Below are positions 16,235 to 25,145 of a DNA stretch of 34,438 nucleotides, one piece after another. Positions within the stretch are counted from its first letter, which is position 1. Each line of letters begins with the position of its first letter. Under the pieces are notes generated by a model. That model did no database searches and was not told the DNA's origin. It saw nothing but the letters and a program-made list of their open reading frames with translations. The position numbers were made by a program, and so were the translations under genes. The stretch is from contig NZ_FZPK01000007.1 in assembly GCF_900198625.1 (NCBI RefSeq), positions 1 to 34,438 on the forward strand, in the 5' to 3' direction. The DNA comes from Helicobacter rappini. Its GTDB lineage: Bacteria; Campylobacterota; Campylobacteria; Campylobacterales; Helicobacteraceae.

Positions 16235-17278
16235 ATGGAGAAAATTTCACTATTAAATAACGAACAAACAGAACGCATAATCGCTGGTGATAAGAAGACA
16301 ATAGATTCTCAAAATGAAAATACCCTGCGACCTATATCATGGGAAAACTATATAGGACAAGACAAGATTAAGAAAAATTTGCAGGTATTTATTGAAGCAA
16401 GCAAGAAGCGCAATGAATGTTTAGACCATATTCTATTCTTTGGACCGCCAGGGCTTGGCAAAACTACGATTAGCCACATTATCGCACATGAAATGGGGGC
16501 AAATATTAAAGTCAGTGCAGCCCCCATGATAGAAAAAGCGGGGGATTTAGCAGCGATTATGACAAATCTTAGTCATGGCGATATTTTATTTATCGATGAG
16601 ATTCACAGGCTAAGCCCTGCTATTGAAGAGATTTTATATCCAGCTATGGAAGATTTTCGCCTCGATATTATCATAGGACAAGGGGCGGCAGCTCAAACTA
16701 TAAAGATTGATTTAGCCCCATTTACTTTAATCGGTGCGACAACAAGGGCTGGTATGCTATCAAACCCCTTGCGAGATAGGTTTGGAATCAGTGCGAAACT
16801 AGAATTTTACAATGAAGATGAGTTAGCCCTAATCATCACAAAAGCAAGCCTTAAACTAAACACAAAGATTAATGAAATGAGTGCAAAAGAGATTGCAAAA
16901 CGATCGCGTGGCACACCGCGTATTGCCCTGCGACTACTAAAAAGGGTAAGGGACTTTGCTGAAGTGCAGGATAAAAATATGATTGATGAAGTCATCGCAA
17001 AACACGCATTAAATGAACTAGGCGTAAATGAGCTAGGCTTTGATGAGATGGATTTGGGCTATTTGAAGATTCTATCACAGGCAAATGGCAGACCTATTGG
17101 CTTAAATACAATTGCAGCAGCAATGAGTGAAGATGAGGGGACAATAGAAGATGTGATTGAGCCATACTTGCTTGCAAATGGCTATATCGAACGCACTGCA
17201 AAAGGCAGAATCGCCACGCCTAAAACCTATACACTTTTTCCACATTATGCTAAAAATGATGGTTTAAGTTTATTTTAA
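16235..17278 (+). CDS. ruvB: Holliday junction branch-migration ATPase RuvB
   Basis: The 347-aa protein shows [18 protein letters not shown], Walker [10 protein letters not shown] near 70-78, Walker [10 protein letters not shown] near 120, the [10 protein letters not shown] hairpin that contacts RuvA, sensor 1 [11 protein letters not shown], the Arg finger region PLRDRFGI, and the winged-helix C-terminus ([28 protein letters not shown]). It drives branch migration as a hexamer with RuvA during recombinational repair. Length and motifs are complete. The N-terminus carries about 25 residues before the conserved core, slightly longer than many relatives. ruvA and ruvC are not in the window. Confidence 0.97.
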   Translation: MEKISLLNNEQTERIIAGDKKTIDSQNENTLRPISWENYIGQDKIKKNLQVFIEASKKRNECLDHILFFGPPGLGKTTISHIIAHEMGANIKVSAAPMIEKAGDLAAIMTNLSHGDILFIDEIHRLSPAIEEILYPAMEDFRLDIIIGQGAAAQTIKIDLAPFTLIGATTRAGMLSNPLRDRFGISAKLEFYNEDELALIITKASLKLNTKINEMSAKEIAKRSRGTPRIALRLLKRVRDFAEVQDKNMIDEVIAKHALNELGVNELGFDEMDLGYLKILSQANGRPIGLNTIAAAMSEDEGTIEDVIEPYLLANGYIERTAKGRIATPKTYTLFPHYAKNDGLSLF

Positions 17279-17390
17279 CAGGGGGAATTGCTTTTGTTAA
17301 TGTTAAAATCGGTGTTGTATGCAATACTTGAATAATACAACACTTTTCAAGCTTCAAACACCCTAAACACCGATACTCTAAACACTAAGC

Positions 17391-17414
17391 AAAAAGCCCT
17401 TTTTACTTTTTGTG
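17391..17414 (+). terminator. Weak hairpin with T-rich tail after ruvB
   Basis: AAAAAG-CC-CTTTTT followed by ACTTTTTG could form a low-stability A/T stem about 115 nt after the ruvB stop. It is the only terminator-like structure there. Confidence 0.3.
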
Positions 17415-17775
17415 TATCCTTTTTTAAAATACATTCAAAAACACACATAAGATATAAACAAAAAATCATGTGGAAGTAAGAAAAAGGAATTATAACATAT
17501 AAGCATATTATTAAAGTAGCTTGTTATAAAACCCTTAATTTAAGGCTTTTGTGTGTTGGTGTGTTTATGTGTGTTAGAGAGAGTTGTTTTATGAGTGTTA
17601 AAAAATTTAAGTATTAAGCATTGATTAAAATCTAAAAAGACAATATGGGGAGTTGTGTCAAGAAGCATTTTAGGGAGTGAAAAATGTTATAGGCTTTTTA
17701 GATTCTAATTGTCTTTTTGTGGGGTTTGGTGTTTAGGATTGTGGGGAAATTGGAATCTTATATTTGCTTTATAGT

Positions 17776-17919
17776 TTAGAATCTTGATTCTGTGTGTTGT
17801 CTTTTTGCGGGTTTGGACTGGTACTTCGCACAAGTGGCACTTTCAAAGAGAGTTGCTTCTCGTGCTTCATCATTTATATCCAACAAACTTACTGCATAAG
17901 AATCTACACGACCCTTGAA
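17776..17919 (-). pseudogene. Protein-like fragment or translated repeat
   Basis: The minus strand reads, without a stop, FKGRVDSYAVSLLDINDEA, then REATLFESATCAKYQSK to a TAA at 17776. Just upstream, in a shifted frame, TPIAEVFFNN precedes it, so a frameshift at the A-rich 17920-17930 would lengthen it. There is no start codon or ribosome binding site. Similar peptides are, as far as I recall, a recurring false-gene motif in Helicobacter genomes and may reflect a dispersed repeat. I cannot confirm this here. Confidence 0.3.
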
Positions 17920-18287
17920 TTATTAAAAAATACTTCTGCAATGGGTGTTTTAGATTGTTGAGATTCTAGTTTCAATTATGCGTTATCTTTAATGTTTAAT
18001 TCTCTAAAATCTTTTATTATGGGATTTTTTGGATTCTACGCCTTATTTTAGTCTATTGGATTTAGGCATTTGTCATGTTAGATTTAGTTTGTGTGAATTT
18101 TATCGGGTTTTATATATTTTTGATTTAGATCTTTTTGTATTTGCATTTTTCAAACTTTAATATTTGAGATTGATTTAAAAGACTTGGTTGTAGTGATTGT
18201 GTTGTGTAAGATTGCAAGTTGCACAAATGGTTAAATTCCAGTCTAATATCTTGCCAATTCAAACCCAAAATCAATAAAAATTTAACC

Positions 18288-20543
18288 TTACTTTGCTTTT
18301 TCCTTTTTCTCTTTATCCTTTAGGCTCTCGTATTTTTCACCACTTAGATATTCTAAAGCTTTACGCACGACGGTTACAACCGTGTCGATGCCACCTGCAA
18401 GGCTAAATAGCCAATATCTATGATGATATAGCCATTCTAGCTCTTTGCCCCTTTTATCATCTTCATTATTAATAGGTCGCACTAGAAGCTGTGCTATGTC
18501 TAATTCTTGATGAAAAATATAGGATTGCAAAGCATCTGTGAAGTAGTCATGAAACACCCTTGAGTTAAAAATATCTTTAATCTCATCTATAGAATCTATT
18601 AATTTATCCATTGTTTTGTAGTTAAATTTTTCTAGCTCATTCTTGCGATTTAGCTCTTCTATCTCTTGTAAAAACTCGACTAATTCTAAGAATACACTCT
18701 CAACTTTTTCTTGTTGTAACTCGCCATAATCAATCCAATTTTGACAAATCTCAATGGCTTTTTCCATATTCTTTTTTGCATGTGCTTTACTCGGGGCTTT
18801 AAGCTTTAGTGGCTTTTTCTTTACCTTTGGCACCAAAGCACAAGCTTCTTTAAAAGGCATTTCAATCGTCCCTCTTATCCTTGCTCCACCTTCAGTCGCA
18901 TTAATCACTTCTATTTTATAAGGTGTATTTGCTATGTCTTTTTCATAGAAGTTTAAAAAGAGTTTCCACACTTCCGTAGTCTCTACTACACCACCACCGC
19001 CATATTTTTCCACATAGATTTTATCTTTTTTGGGTTTAATCTCATTTTCACCATATACCGCACCTTTAGAATGGCTTGAGCCATCTTCACCAAAGGCTAA
19101 ATCCTGCCCTATGATAATGCAGCGTTTAAACTGCGAATGCACGACTAATTCATATGCCATATTTGCCGCACTCATGCCAATGCCAAGATAGCCATATTCA
19201 TAGAAATTAAAAAGCGTTGTATAGCCAAATGGGCGGAAGCTAAACTGCTTTGTGCCTTTTTGTATCGCATGTATAGTGTCCTCATGCACGATTGAAGTAA
19301 GGGAGAAAATCACATCTTCTTGTGCCTCCATAGGTGTATCTGTGTAGAATTTCGCACTCTCTTTCACTCTCTCTAAAGAGAACACAATATCTGGCTTTAT
19401 GCCATGCTTTGTAAGCACGGGAAAACTCGCATCAATGCAAAAAAGTGTCGCATAAGGAGCGATTTCTTTCAATGTATCAAGCTGCTTATAAAGGCTTGGT
19501 CCTGTGGATACAATGATGGCTGTATCTCTGCCTTTAAGCTTACTATGGATTTCTACAAGACTTGGGGCATAGAGTGAATATTTCATATTTTCAATATGCT
19601 GTTTTATCCCAACGATAGCATCTTTTGTATCATTGCCTACACTTATTACACCATGCTCAATAGCGGCTACAAAGTCCTTATTAATCCTTAGAATCTCTTC
19701 GCTATATTTTTCATAATAGCCATTTGGTAGCAACAAATCATAGACTTTAGAATACACTTTAGAGAATTTATCCATATCAAAAAGGGAGTTAATCATATTG
19801 AAATTACATTGTGGAGAATGAAGTAAAATCAGTCGATTACTTAGAATCTCTTCACTAAAATCAATGAGATTTAGCACAATATAAATAATCTCTAATTCTG
19901 GCTCAATCACTACAATGCGTTTTAGAATCTCGCTGCCAAGCATCATGCGATATAAGATTCCATTCCCTAAACCATAGGCGTATAAATAGGGATAATAGCG
20001 ATATATTTCATAGCTTTTTAGCACCTCTAGATTCTCTTGCAAGGGATCGCCTTTATAAAGCGGGATATTATTTTGCAATTCAACAATATTAAAGTTCGCA
20101 CTATCATTTCCCATAAAGACTTCATATTGCGTATTTGTTTCTATTTTTAAGAGATTGTAGAAAAGAAGCGGATCTCGTATGCTTAATGCGTGCAGGTTTC
20201 TCTCATAAATGGAGTTTTCATTAATCTGTGTTTGTGCTTTTTGTGACTCTGAATCTTGCATGATTGTGCTAAGCGGCTTACATACTGCTTCTTGTAATTC
20301 AGTTTCTTTTATTTCACTTTTTTGTGATTTAGCTTTTTGTGTTTTAGCCACTCTTAACTCACTTTTTTGTGTTTTGTTTGTTTTTAACCCACCTTTTTTT
20401 GACTCGCTCGTTTTTACTTCGCTATTTTGTGCTTTGGTCGTTTTTAGCTCATTTGTCCGCACCTTAGCGTTTTGTGTTGTCTTGCTTTGCACTTCTTTTT
20501 TTGTGTTTTTTTGTGTGTCTTTTGTTTGCCCTTTTTTTGCCAT
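18288..20543 (-). CDS. Maf-family flagellin glycosylation protein (DUF115/MptE-like)
   Basis: The 751-aa protein starts at ATG 20543 after GAGGAAG. Residues 1-100 are a low-complexity Lys/Thr/Ser/Gln-rich extension with repeats of KTTKAQNSE/KTSESKKGG/KTNKTQKSE type. Residues about 330-560 form the MptE-like core (GRDTAIIVSTGPSLYKQL, LFCIDASFPVL, KPDIVFSLERV, IIIGQDLAFGEDGSSHSKG). A helical C-terminus follows. Maf proteins transfer pseudaminic-type nonulosonic acids to flagellins in the cytoplasm before filament export, so loss affects motility. The Lys-rich extension is unusual and absent from many homologues. Only its 5' end recurs 4.4 kb downstream as a truncated copy. gmd was apparently its original upstream neighbour. 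Confidence 0.85.
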   Translation of the reverse strand: MAKKGQTKDTQKNTKKEVQSKTTQNAKVRTNELKTTKAQNSEVKTSESKKGGLKTNKTQKSELRVAKTQKAKSQKSEIKETELQEAVCKPLSTIMQDSESQKAQTQINENSIYERNLHALSIRDPLLFYNLLKIETNTQYEVFMGNDSANFNIVELQNNIPLYKGDPLQENLEVLKSYEIYRYYPYLYAYGLGNGILYRMMLGSEILKRIVVIEPELEIIYIVLNLIDFSEEILSNRLILLHSPQCNFNMINSLFDMDKFSKVYSKVYDLLLPNGYYEKYSEEILRINKDFVAAIEHGVISVGNDTKDAIVGIKQHIENMKYSLYAPSLVEIHSKLKGRDTAIIVSTGPSLYKQLDTLKEIAPYATLFCIDASFPVLTKHGIKPDIVFSLERVKESAKFYTDTPMEAQEDVIFSLTSIVHEDTIHAIQKGTKQFSFRPFGYTTLFNFYEYGYLGIGMSAANMAYELVVHSQFKRCIIIGQDLAFGEDGSSHSKGAVYGENEIKPKKDKIYVEKYGGGGVVETTEVWKLFLNFYEKDIANTPYKIEVINATEGGARIRGTIEMPFKEACALVPKVKKKPLKLKAPSKAHAKKNMEKAIEICQNWIDYGELQQEKVESVFLELVEFLQEIEELNRKNELEKFNYKTMDKLIDSIDEIKDIFNSRVFHDYFTDALQSYIFHQELDIAQLLVRPINNEDDKRGKELEWLYHHRYWLFSLAGGIDTVVTVVRKALEYLSGEKYESLKDKEKKEKAK

Positions 20544-20583
20544 CTCTTCCTCATTGCATGATTTTATGATAAAACAATATGAT

Positions 20584-20589
20584 ATTATA
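20584..20589 (-). promoter_or_regulatory. -10 box (TATAAT) of maf
   Basis: On the minus strand TATTATAATATC lies about 41 nt before the maf ATG. The same box is kept in the second repeat at 25186-25191. Confidence 0.5.
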
Positions 20590-20749
20590 ATATATTTTTG
20601 TAGATTATCAAATATAGGCTTTTAGTGATATTGCTTATATATCCTTATCTCATTTGAGCTTTTTGTTATTCAAACATAAATCTAGTTTATATCCCGTCCT
20701 TTAAATACACAGAATCTATATATAAGATTCCATATCCTTATTTTTACTT

Positions 20750-20990
20750 CTACTCAAAATATCGCATAATTGTATAGCCACCATCTTTCAAATATTTATC
20801 CTTTTGCATAAGCTTTAAATCGCTTTGCATCATATCAGCAACAAGCATTGATAAATCATATTTTGGACTCCAACCCAGAATCTTTTGTGCCTTGCTTGGA
20901 TCACCTAATAATAAATCCACTTCAGTAGGTCTAAAATAGCGAGAATCAACTGCTACGACTTCCTTACCAATAGGCAGCTTATAATCACCA
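20750..20990 (-). pseudogene. C-terminal fragment of gmd (GDP-mannose 4,6-dehydratase)
   Basis: The fragment encodes the last roughly 80 residues of Gmd, ending YTIMRYFE and TAG. It is nearly identical to the end of the intact gmd at 25341, differing at 4 of 241 bases, mostly silently. It lacks the start, the NAD(P)-binding domain and the active site, so it is not functional. It ends abruptly at 20990, where the island cargo begins, and is the left gmd part of the duplicated flank. Confidence 0.9.
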
Positions 20991-21093
20991 TATGATTTTT
21001 TACCTATTTAATTTTGGTAAAAAATATGTAAAAATGATTAATGTGTTTGTCGTGCGAATGAAATGTAACAAAAAACAAAGATTGCTTGATTTG

Positions 21094-21106
21094 TTTTTTT
21101 TTTTTT
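21094..21106. repeat. T13 tract upstream of the TerB-like gene
   Basis: Thirteen T lie 62 nt before the chosen ATG 21169 and about 34 nt before a TACTAT -10 candidate (21141-21146). The following bases (G, then GAATGGCACA) resemble those after the T13 tract of the autotransporter, but here the sigma-54 GC is absent. Variation in length could tune expression of the cargo operon. Confidence 0.5.
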
Positions 21107-21168
21107 GTAGAATGGCACATGCAACTAAATTAGTTTTGGTTACTATTTTAAATTCTAAGGGGAAAAAT

Positions 21169-21582
21169 ATGTTTTTAGGGCTGCTAAATCAAGAGGAAAA
21201 ATTGGCGTTTTTAGAAATCGCACATCACTTCGCGTGGAGTAATAATAACTTTTCAAACGCACAAAAAGAGATTATTGCTGCATATTGTTTGGAAATGCAA
21301 GTGAGTGATATTTCATATAATGAAAGTGAGTTTAGTCTCAAAAATACTTTGGCAAAGTTTAAGGATAAAACACATCAAAAGATTGTTTTGCTAGAGACTA
21401 TGGCGTTGGCAATGGCAGACAACATCACAACTTTAGAAGCCCTGCATAAAGGCGAAAAGGAAGTGTTAGAGACAATGATTAAGGAGTTTGGCTTGAGTAA
21501 TGAATTGGCTGTGGTGTATGCAGATTGGACAAAGGCTATGCTAATTCTTACCGATCAGGGTAAAAATCTTATCAGCCTTTAG
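21169..21582 (+). CDS. TerB-like small helical protein
   Basis: I place the start at ATG 21169, preceded by AAGGGG. The open frame extends back to 20992 but crosses a T13 tract and lacks a ribosome binding site there. The 137-aa product begins MFLGLLNQEEKLAFLEIAHH and is all-helical with the spacing of TerB/DjlA-N-type domains (two repeats of about 60 residues: residues 8-60 and 70-130). TerB-fold proteins occur in membrane-associated stress, metal-binding and phage-defence contexts, but their biochemical activity is poorly defined. The usual acidic metal-site residues are only partly visible, so the assignment is moderate. It is the first cargo gene of the island, followed after 18 nt by the Cys-cluster gene. 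Confidence 0.55.
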   Translation: MFLGLLNQEEKLAFLEIAHHFAWSNNNFSNAQKEIIAAYCLEMQVSDISYNESEFSLKNTLAKFKDKTHQKIVLLETMALAMADNITTLEALHKGEKEVLETMIKEFGLSNELAVVYADWTKAMLILTDQGKNLISL

Positions 21583-21600
21583 GTAGAAATTAGGCAGAAA

Positions 21601-21882
21601 ATGGACTTTCCTTGCACAAAATGTGGTGCGTGTTGCAAAAACATTAGTGGCATTAAAGAGCTAGAATCTTACGATTTAGGCAATGGCGTATGCAAGCACT
21701 TAGACACGCAAAGCAATGAATGCAAAATCTATGCAAATCGCCCTGTGATATGCAGAATAGAAGCGATGTATAAAAAGGTCTATTTGAGAAAATATAGCAA
21801 AGAGGAGTTTTACGCACTCAATATAGAATCTTGCAAGGTTTTGCAAGAAAAAGAGGGTGTGGATAGGGCATTTAGGTTGTAG
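21601..21882 (+). CDS. YkgJ-type cysteine-cluster protein
   Basis: The 93-aa protein reads MDFPCTKCGACCKNI, then CKHLD, CKIYANRPVICR and IESCKVL. The CxxCxxCC start with a later C...YxxRPxxCR is the signature of the YkgJ/UPF0153 family, proposed to chelate zinc or iron. The metal and cellular role are unknown. It ends before the extension found in longer relatives. Start is ATG 21601 after a GGCAGAAA stretch, 18 nt behind the TerB-like gene, so co-transcription is likely. Whether it belongs functionally to the cargo system or is a passenger cannot be told. Confidence 0.8.
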   Translation: MDFPCTKCGACCKNISGIKELESYDLGNGVCKHLDTQSNECKIYANRPVICRIEAMYKKVYLRKYSKEEFYALNIESCKVLQEKEGVDRAFRL

Positions 21883-21939
21883 ATTCTATAAACTAGAATC
21901 TATCTTAATATTTATATTCTAAAATTTTAAGGAGGCAAT

Positions 21940-23025
21940 ATGCCATTACCATTAATACCGGTTTTACTTGGAGGAGCAGCATTGGTAACCGCTGCATTTG
22001 GAGCTAAAAAGGGCTATGATGCGTATGAGGATACAAAGACAGCTGATTATTGGCACAATCGGGCAAAAGAATTATATAATGAGACAGAAGCTGATCTAAA
22101 TGAAGCAAAAAAGGCAGCACAAGAAAGTTTTGAATATTTGGGGAAATTACAGGCGGATATTGTCGAAAACGAATTGGTAAGATACGCAGATATTATAGAT
22201 AAACTTGATGTAAAAAATAATGTGGATTTTACAAGTATTGTAGGAAAAGAAACAATGGATAAACTAGTGGGGGTAAGACAATCCATTGTAACATTAGAAA
22301 CAACATTAGGTGCTGTTGCTGGAAGTGCTGCGGCTGGGGCTTTGGCTGGATTTGGTGCATTTGGTGGGGCTGGGTTATTAGCAACTGCTTCAACGGGGAC
22401 TGCTATTAGTGCTCTAAGTGGTGTGGCTGCTACAAATGCAACCTTAGCATGGTTTGGTGGTGGTTCTTTGGCTGCTGGTGGGTTAGGAATGGCTGGAGGG
22501 ACTTTGGTGCTTGGCGGCATCGTGATTGCGCCTGTTATTGCTGTAGCAGCTTCTGTATTTGCTGCAAGTGCTGAAAAGAAAAAGTATGATGCTTATGCAT
22601 ACTACGATAGTGTGGAAGCATTATGCGAGGCTATGAAAGGCGAGGCTTTAACATATAAAGAGATACTTGCTAAAAGTCGTGAGAAAATAAGAATCTTGGG
22701 AACAAATAGGCAAGAATTACAAAAATTGCTTACAGAAGTCGAGAGTATTATGCGAAGTAAAGGTATAGGCACTTTTTTGGGTAAAATAAAGAAGTTTTTC
22801 CATAAAATTGGCATTATAAAACAAGATAGCACAGCGGTAAGAAATTGGAGTGAAACAGAACAAACCACACTAAAAACCTTAATGCAACTTGCAGAAGTGG
22901 TCGTTACAACAATCAATGCCCCAATAATGAATGATGAAGATGAATTAACTATGCAGTTAATCTCACATCAAGAACAATGCAGAGAACTTATGAGTGAGAT
23001 TCAAGAAAGATGGGGAGAATCATAA
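21940..23025 (+). CDS. Glycine-zipper membrane protein of the island
   Basis: The 361-aa protein starts at ATG 21940 with a very strong ribosome binding site (AAGGAGG, 4 nt spacing). Residues 1-20 are hydrophobic, 25-110 are helical and charged (coiled-coil-like), and 118-212 form a Gly/Ala-rich membrane region (GALAGFGAFGGAGLLATA, then FGGGSLAAGGLGMAGG, then GGIVIAPVIAVAASVFA). A charged helical tail (215-361) follows. The pattern of long amphipathic helices around a glycine-rich hairpin resembles pore-forming or membrane-inserting proteins, but I see no motif that names a family. No catalytic site is visible. It lies between the Cys-cluster gene and a second large membrane protein and is likely in the same operon. 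Confidence 0.6.
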   Translation: MPLPLIPVLLGGAALVTAAFGAKKGYDAYEDTKTADYWHNRAKELYNETEADLNEAKKAAQESFEYLGKLQADIVENELVRYADIIDKLDVKNNVDFTSIVGKETMDKLVGVRQSIVTLETTLGAVAGSAAAGALAGFGAFGGAGLLATASTGTAISALSGVAATNATLAWFGGGSLAAGGLGMAGGTLVLGGIVIAPVIAVAASVFAASAEKKKYDAYAYYDSVEALCEAMKGEALTYKEILAKSREKIRILGTNRQELQKLLTEVESIMRSKGIGTFLGKIKKFFHKIGIIKQDSTAVRNWSETEQTTLKTLMQLAEVVVTTINAPIMNDEDELTMQLISHQEQCRELMSEIQERWGES

Positions 23026-23060
23026 ATTCATATCTAACCACCGAAAAACTAATATAAAAC

Positions 23061-23078
23061 ACGCAAAGTCTTTTGCGT
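23061..23078 (+). promoter_or_regulatory. Intergenic hairpin before the large membrane protein gene
   Basis: ACGCAAA-GTCT-TTTGCGT forms a perfect 7-bp stem with a 4-nt loop, 6 nt before the AAGGA ribosome binding site (23085-23089) of the next gene. It could control relative expression of the two membrane proteins or stabilise processed mRNA. It has no T run, so full termination is unlikely. Confidence 0.45.
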
Positions 23079-23094
23079 TGCGATAAGGATTAAT

Positions 23095-24750
23095 ATGGCA
23101 CAAAAAGCACTTTATGAAGAAGTAATTGAAGAAATTGGCACACAAACTTTAGCACGCTTTGGATTAAATATCTTTAGTTTAAATACCTATGCAGCATATG
23201 GGGCAAGTGTGCAGATGACACTTGATGCAAACAAGGCGTATAATCAACACAGAAATAATCCAGCATATTTTGGACAAACCTTTGAGGAGCTTGATATAGG
23301 CAATCAAAATATAAAAGATTCTCTAGCCAATAATGGTAATAAAACATATACAACGGACACTTTAGCAGACATTAAAAATGTGCGTGAAATACTTGATAGT
23401 GGTAAAAAATTAGAGAATCTAAACGAGAAAGATAGAACAAAAGTAGAACATATTTTAACTTATTATGGCGATGAAGTAAAAAATATGGATTTTAACAAAA
23501 TTGGAGATTTTGCAACAAAAAATCATAATACAGCAGATACGATAACTCTCGATAAACATGGTAATGTGATAAAAACCGCACAACTTAAGGTTATTAGAAA
23601 TACAGAGGGATTGCTTAAAGATAGATATCTAAAAGGCGATAATGCAGTAGATGAACTTAAAGTGCCTTTTGATGAATACAAAGAACATAAGGAAAATTTG
23701 GAGAAAATGATCGCAAATGGGAAACAAAATCCAAATGATGAAAAAGCAGTTGCAAAGGCAGAAAAGGCAAAAATCGCTCTAGAAAAACTTAATGCGAGTA
23801 ATACTTGCAATCGCCTTATGGCTGAAAACCCACGCACAACCGCCGTGATAACTCAAAGTATGGTAGCAAGCGGACATATAGCCCAAGCGGGCTTTAGTGA
23901 TGCGATCGTGGTTACCCTATCAACACTTGCAAACGGAATCATCTGGGAAGTAAAAGATATGTTTAGCGGTAAGGTAGATTCTGAAACTTCTATTATGACT
24001 AGAATCAAGCGGTTATTGCAAAAGGTAAAAGAAGCCTTTCAAAGTAATTTTGCAAGGGGTGCTGGATTTGGTGCGATTGATGTAGTGGTTGGGATTGTGG
24101 GGCAGATTTTTAAGAGTATAGCTGGAAGTTTAAGGCAGCTTTGGTCTAGCTTGCGAACTTCTGCAAAGTCTATTTATAATGGAATCTATTCTTATGTAAA
24201 AGGGGATATTAAAGACTTTAGAACGCTTACAAAAACCATTTTAAAATCTCTTTTTTCAGCGGCTTGGGTTGTTGGGGCAGTGGGTTTAGAAAGGCAAATA
24301 GAAAGTGCATTGTTGGGTATAATGCCTCCACTTGCCCCTTTTATTGCCCCAGTGCTTGCCATTGTTGCAGCGGCATTTGCAGTTGTCGTTACAAGTAGAA
24401 GCATAGATATGGCAGTAGATGCTCTCTTTGGTGTGTATGCTGCAAGAGATAAAGCAAAGCTAAGGGCAGAGGAGATAGCAAATTTAGTCGCAGAAAAATT
24501 GCCTGTATTGATAGAAAATCGAGAAAAGCTAGAGCAGCTTATTGAAGAAACACACCATCAAAGATTAATGGTTATAGATTCTTCTTTTAGAGACTATCAA
24601 CTTGCTTATGCAAATAATGATGATAGCGAAATTTACAATGCTTTAAATGGTATTTGTAGTCTCTATGGCGAAACATTAAGCATAAAGGATATGAATGATG
24701 TCAAACAAATTTTAGAAAAGCCAAATAGAACAGGGAAATTGCAGTGGTAA
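23095..24750 (+). CDS. Large membrane-associated protein of the island, unknown function
   Basis: The 551-aa protein starts at ATG 23095 after AAGGA. Residues 1-250 are polar and mixed (IGNQNIKDSLANNG; TITLDKHGNVIKTAQLKVIR; LLKDRYLKGDN; then a Lys/Glu-rich helix). Residues about 255-300 contain a hydrophobic stretch (HIAQAGFSDAIVVTLSTLA). Residues 320-360 are amphipathic (FARGAGFGAIDVVVGIVGQI). Residues 385-450 hold a strong hydrophobic hairpin (SLFSAAWVVGAVGL, then LLGIMPPLAPFIAPVLAIVA). A helical tail follows. No P-loop, nuclease or protease motif is visible. Architecture parallels its neighbour at 21940: soluble helical part, membrane hairpin, helical tail. I recall related hypothetical proteins in other bacteria but no function. 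The pair may act as membrane effectors, which is inference. Confidence 0.6.
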   Translation: MAQKALYEEVIEEIGTQTLARFGLNIFSLNTYAAYGASVQMTLDANKAYNQHRNNPAYFGQTFEELDIGNQNIKDSLANNGNKTYTTDTLADIKNVREILDSGKKLENLNEKDRTKVEHILTYYGDEVKNMDFNKIGDFATKNHNTADTITLDKHGNVIKTAQLKVIRNTEGLLKDRYLKGDNAVDELKVPFDEYKEHKENLEKMIANGKQNPNDEKAVAKAEKAKIALEKLNASNTCNRLMAENPRTTAVITQSMVASGHIAQAGFSDAIVVTLSTLANGIIWEVKDMFSGKVDSETSIMTRIKRLLQKVKEAFQSNFARGAGFGAIDVVVGIVGQIFKSIAGSLRQLWSSLRTSAKSIYNGIYSYVKGDIKDFRTLTKTILKSLFSAAWVVGAVGLERQIESALLGIMPPLAPFIAPVLAIVAAAFAVVVTSRSIDMAVDALFGVYAARDKAKLRAEEIANLVAEKLPVLIENREKLEQLIEETHHQRLMVIDSSFRDYQLAYANNDDSEIYNALNGICSLYGETLSIKDMNDVKQILEKPNRTGKLQW

Positions 24751-24950
24751 GATTTTATCTAGCTTTATTGTTAATTTTAGAATCTTTAGGATTTTTGTGT
24801 TTAATGTGATTGGGTATTTACTAAACTTTGAACTATAAATTAAGATGTTATTAAATATAAAAAAATTGATAGAATCTGGGCAGTAAATTCCATGAACTTG
24901 CGTGTTTAAGGGACTTCATAATATAGAATGTGGCAATTTTTTTAATGTTA

Positions 24951-25145
24951 CTAAAAATCCTTAGATTTATTTGTTTTTAACCCACCTTTTTTTGACTCGC
25001 TTGTTTTTATTTCGCTGTTTTGTGCTTTGGTCGTTTTTAGCTCATTTGTCCGCACCTTAGCGTTTTGTGTTGTCTTGCTTTGCACTTCTTTTTTTGTGCT
25101 TTTTTGTGTGTCTTGTGTGTTTTTTGTTTGCCCTTTTTTTGCCAT
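24951..25145 (-). pseudogene. Truncated second copy of the maf 5' end
   Basis: It encodes 64 residues that begin MAKKGQTKNTQDTQKSTKKE and match the Lys/Thr-rich extension of the intact Maf, then diverge after KTNK and stop at SKDF. It retains the ATG, ribosome binding site and the TATAAT promoter of the full gene, so a short basic peptide could still be made. Relative to the full copy it has three extra codons and a few substitutions, indicating an origin in a different strain. It marks the right border of the island. Confidence 0.85.

Larger units (their letters stand above)
17279..18287. other. Gene-poor kilobase between ruvB and maf
   Basis: No convincing gene was found. The stretch holds repeated AAACACC/AAACACT words (about 17350-17390), a weak A/T hairpin AAAAAG-CC-CTTTTT followed by T (17391-17414) that may end ruvB transcription, a palindrome AGAATC-TT-GATTCT (17779-17792) and a short protein-like fragment (17776-17919). 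No tRNA-like fold or ribosomal sequence was recognised. Confidence 0.6.
20377..20990. repeat. Direct repeat R1 (maf 5' end, intergenic, gmd 3' end)
   Basis: This 614-bp segment matches 24970-25581 in the same orientation. By eye the gmd part (241 bp) differs at 4 positions. The maf part has about 4 substitutions and lacks 9 bp that R2 has. The intergenic part (206 bp against 195) is more diverged. The match ends abruptly at ATAATCACCA. Confidence 0.9.

Noticed and set aside
17279-18287. tRNA or other structured RNA in the gene-free kilobase
   Set aside because: No GGTTCGAAT-type T arm, acceptor pairing or other known RNA signature was seen by eye.
21113-21127. Sigma-54 promoter before the TerB-like gene
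   Set aside because: TGGCACA is present, but the bases 10 nt after GG are TA, not GC.
20992-21168. N-terminal 59-codon extension of the TerB-like gene
   Set aside because: It crosses a T13 tract, has no ribosome binding site and begins right at the repeat junction. ATG 21169 has AAGGGG.
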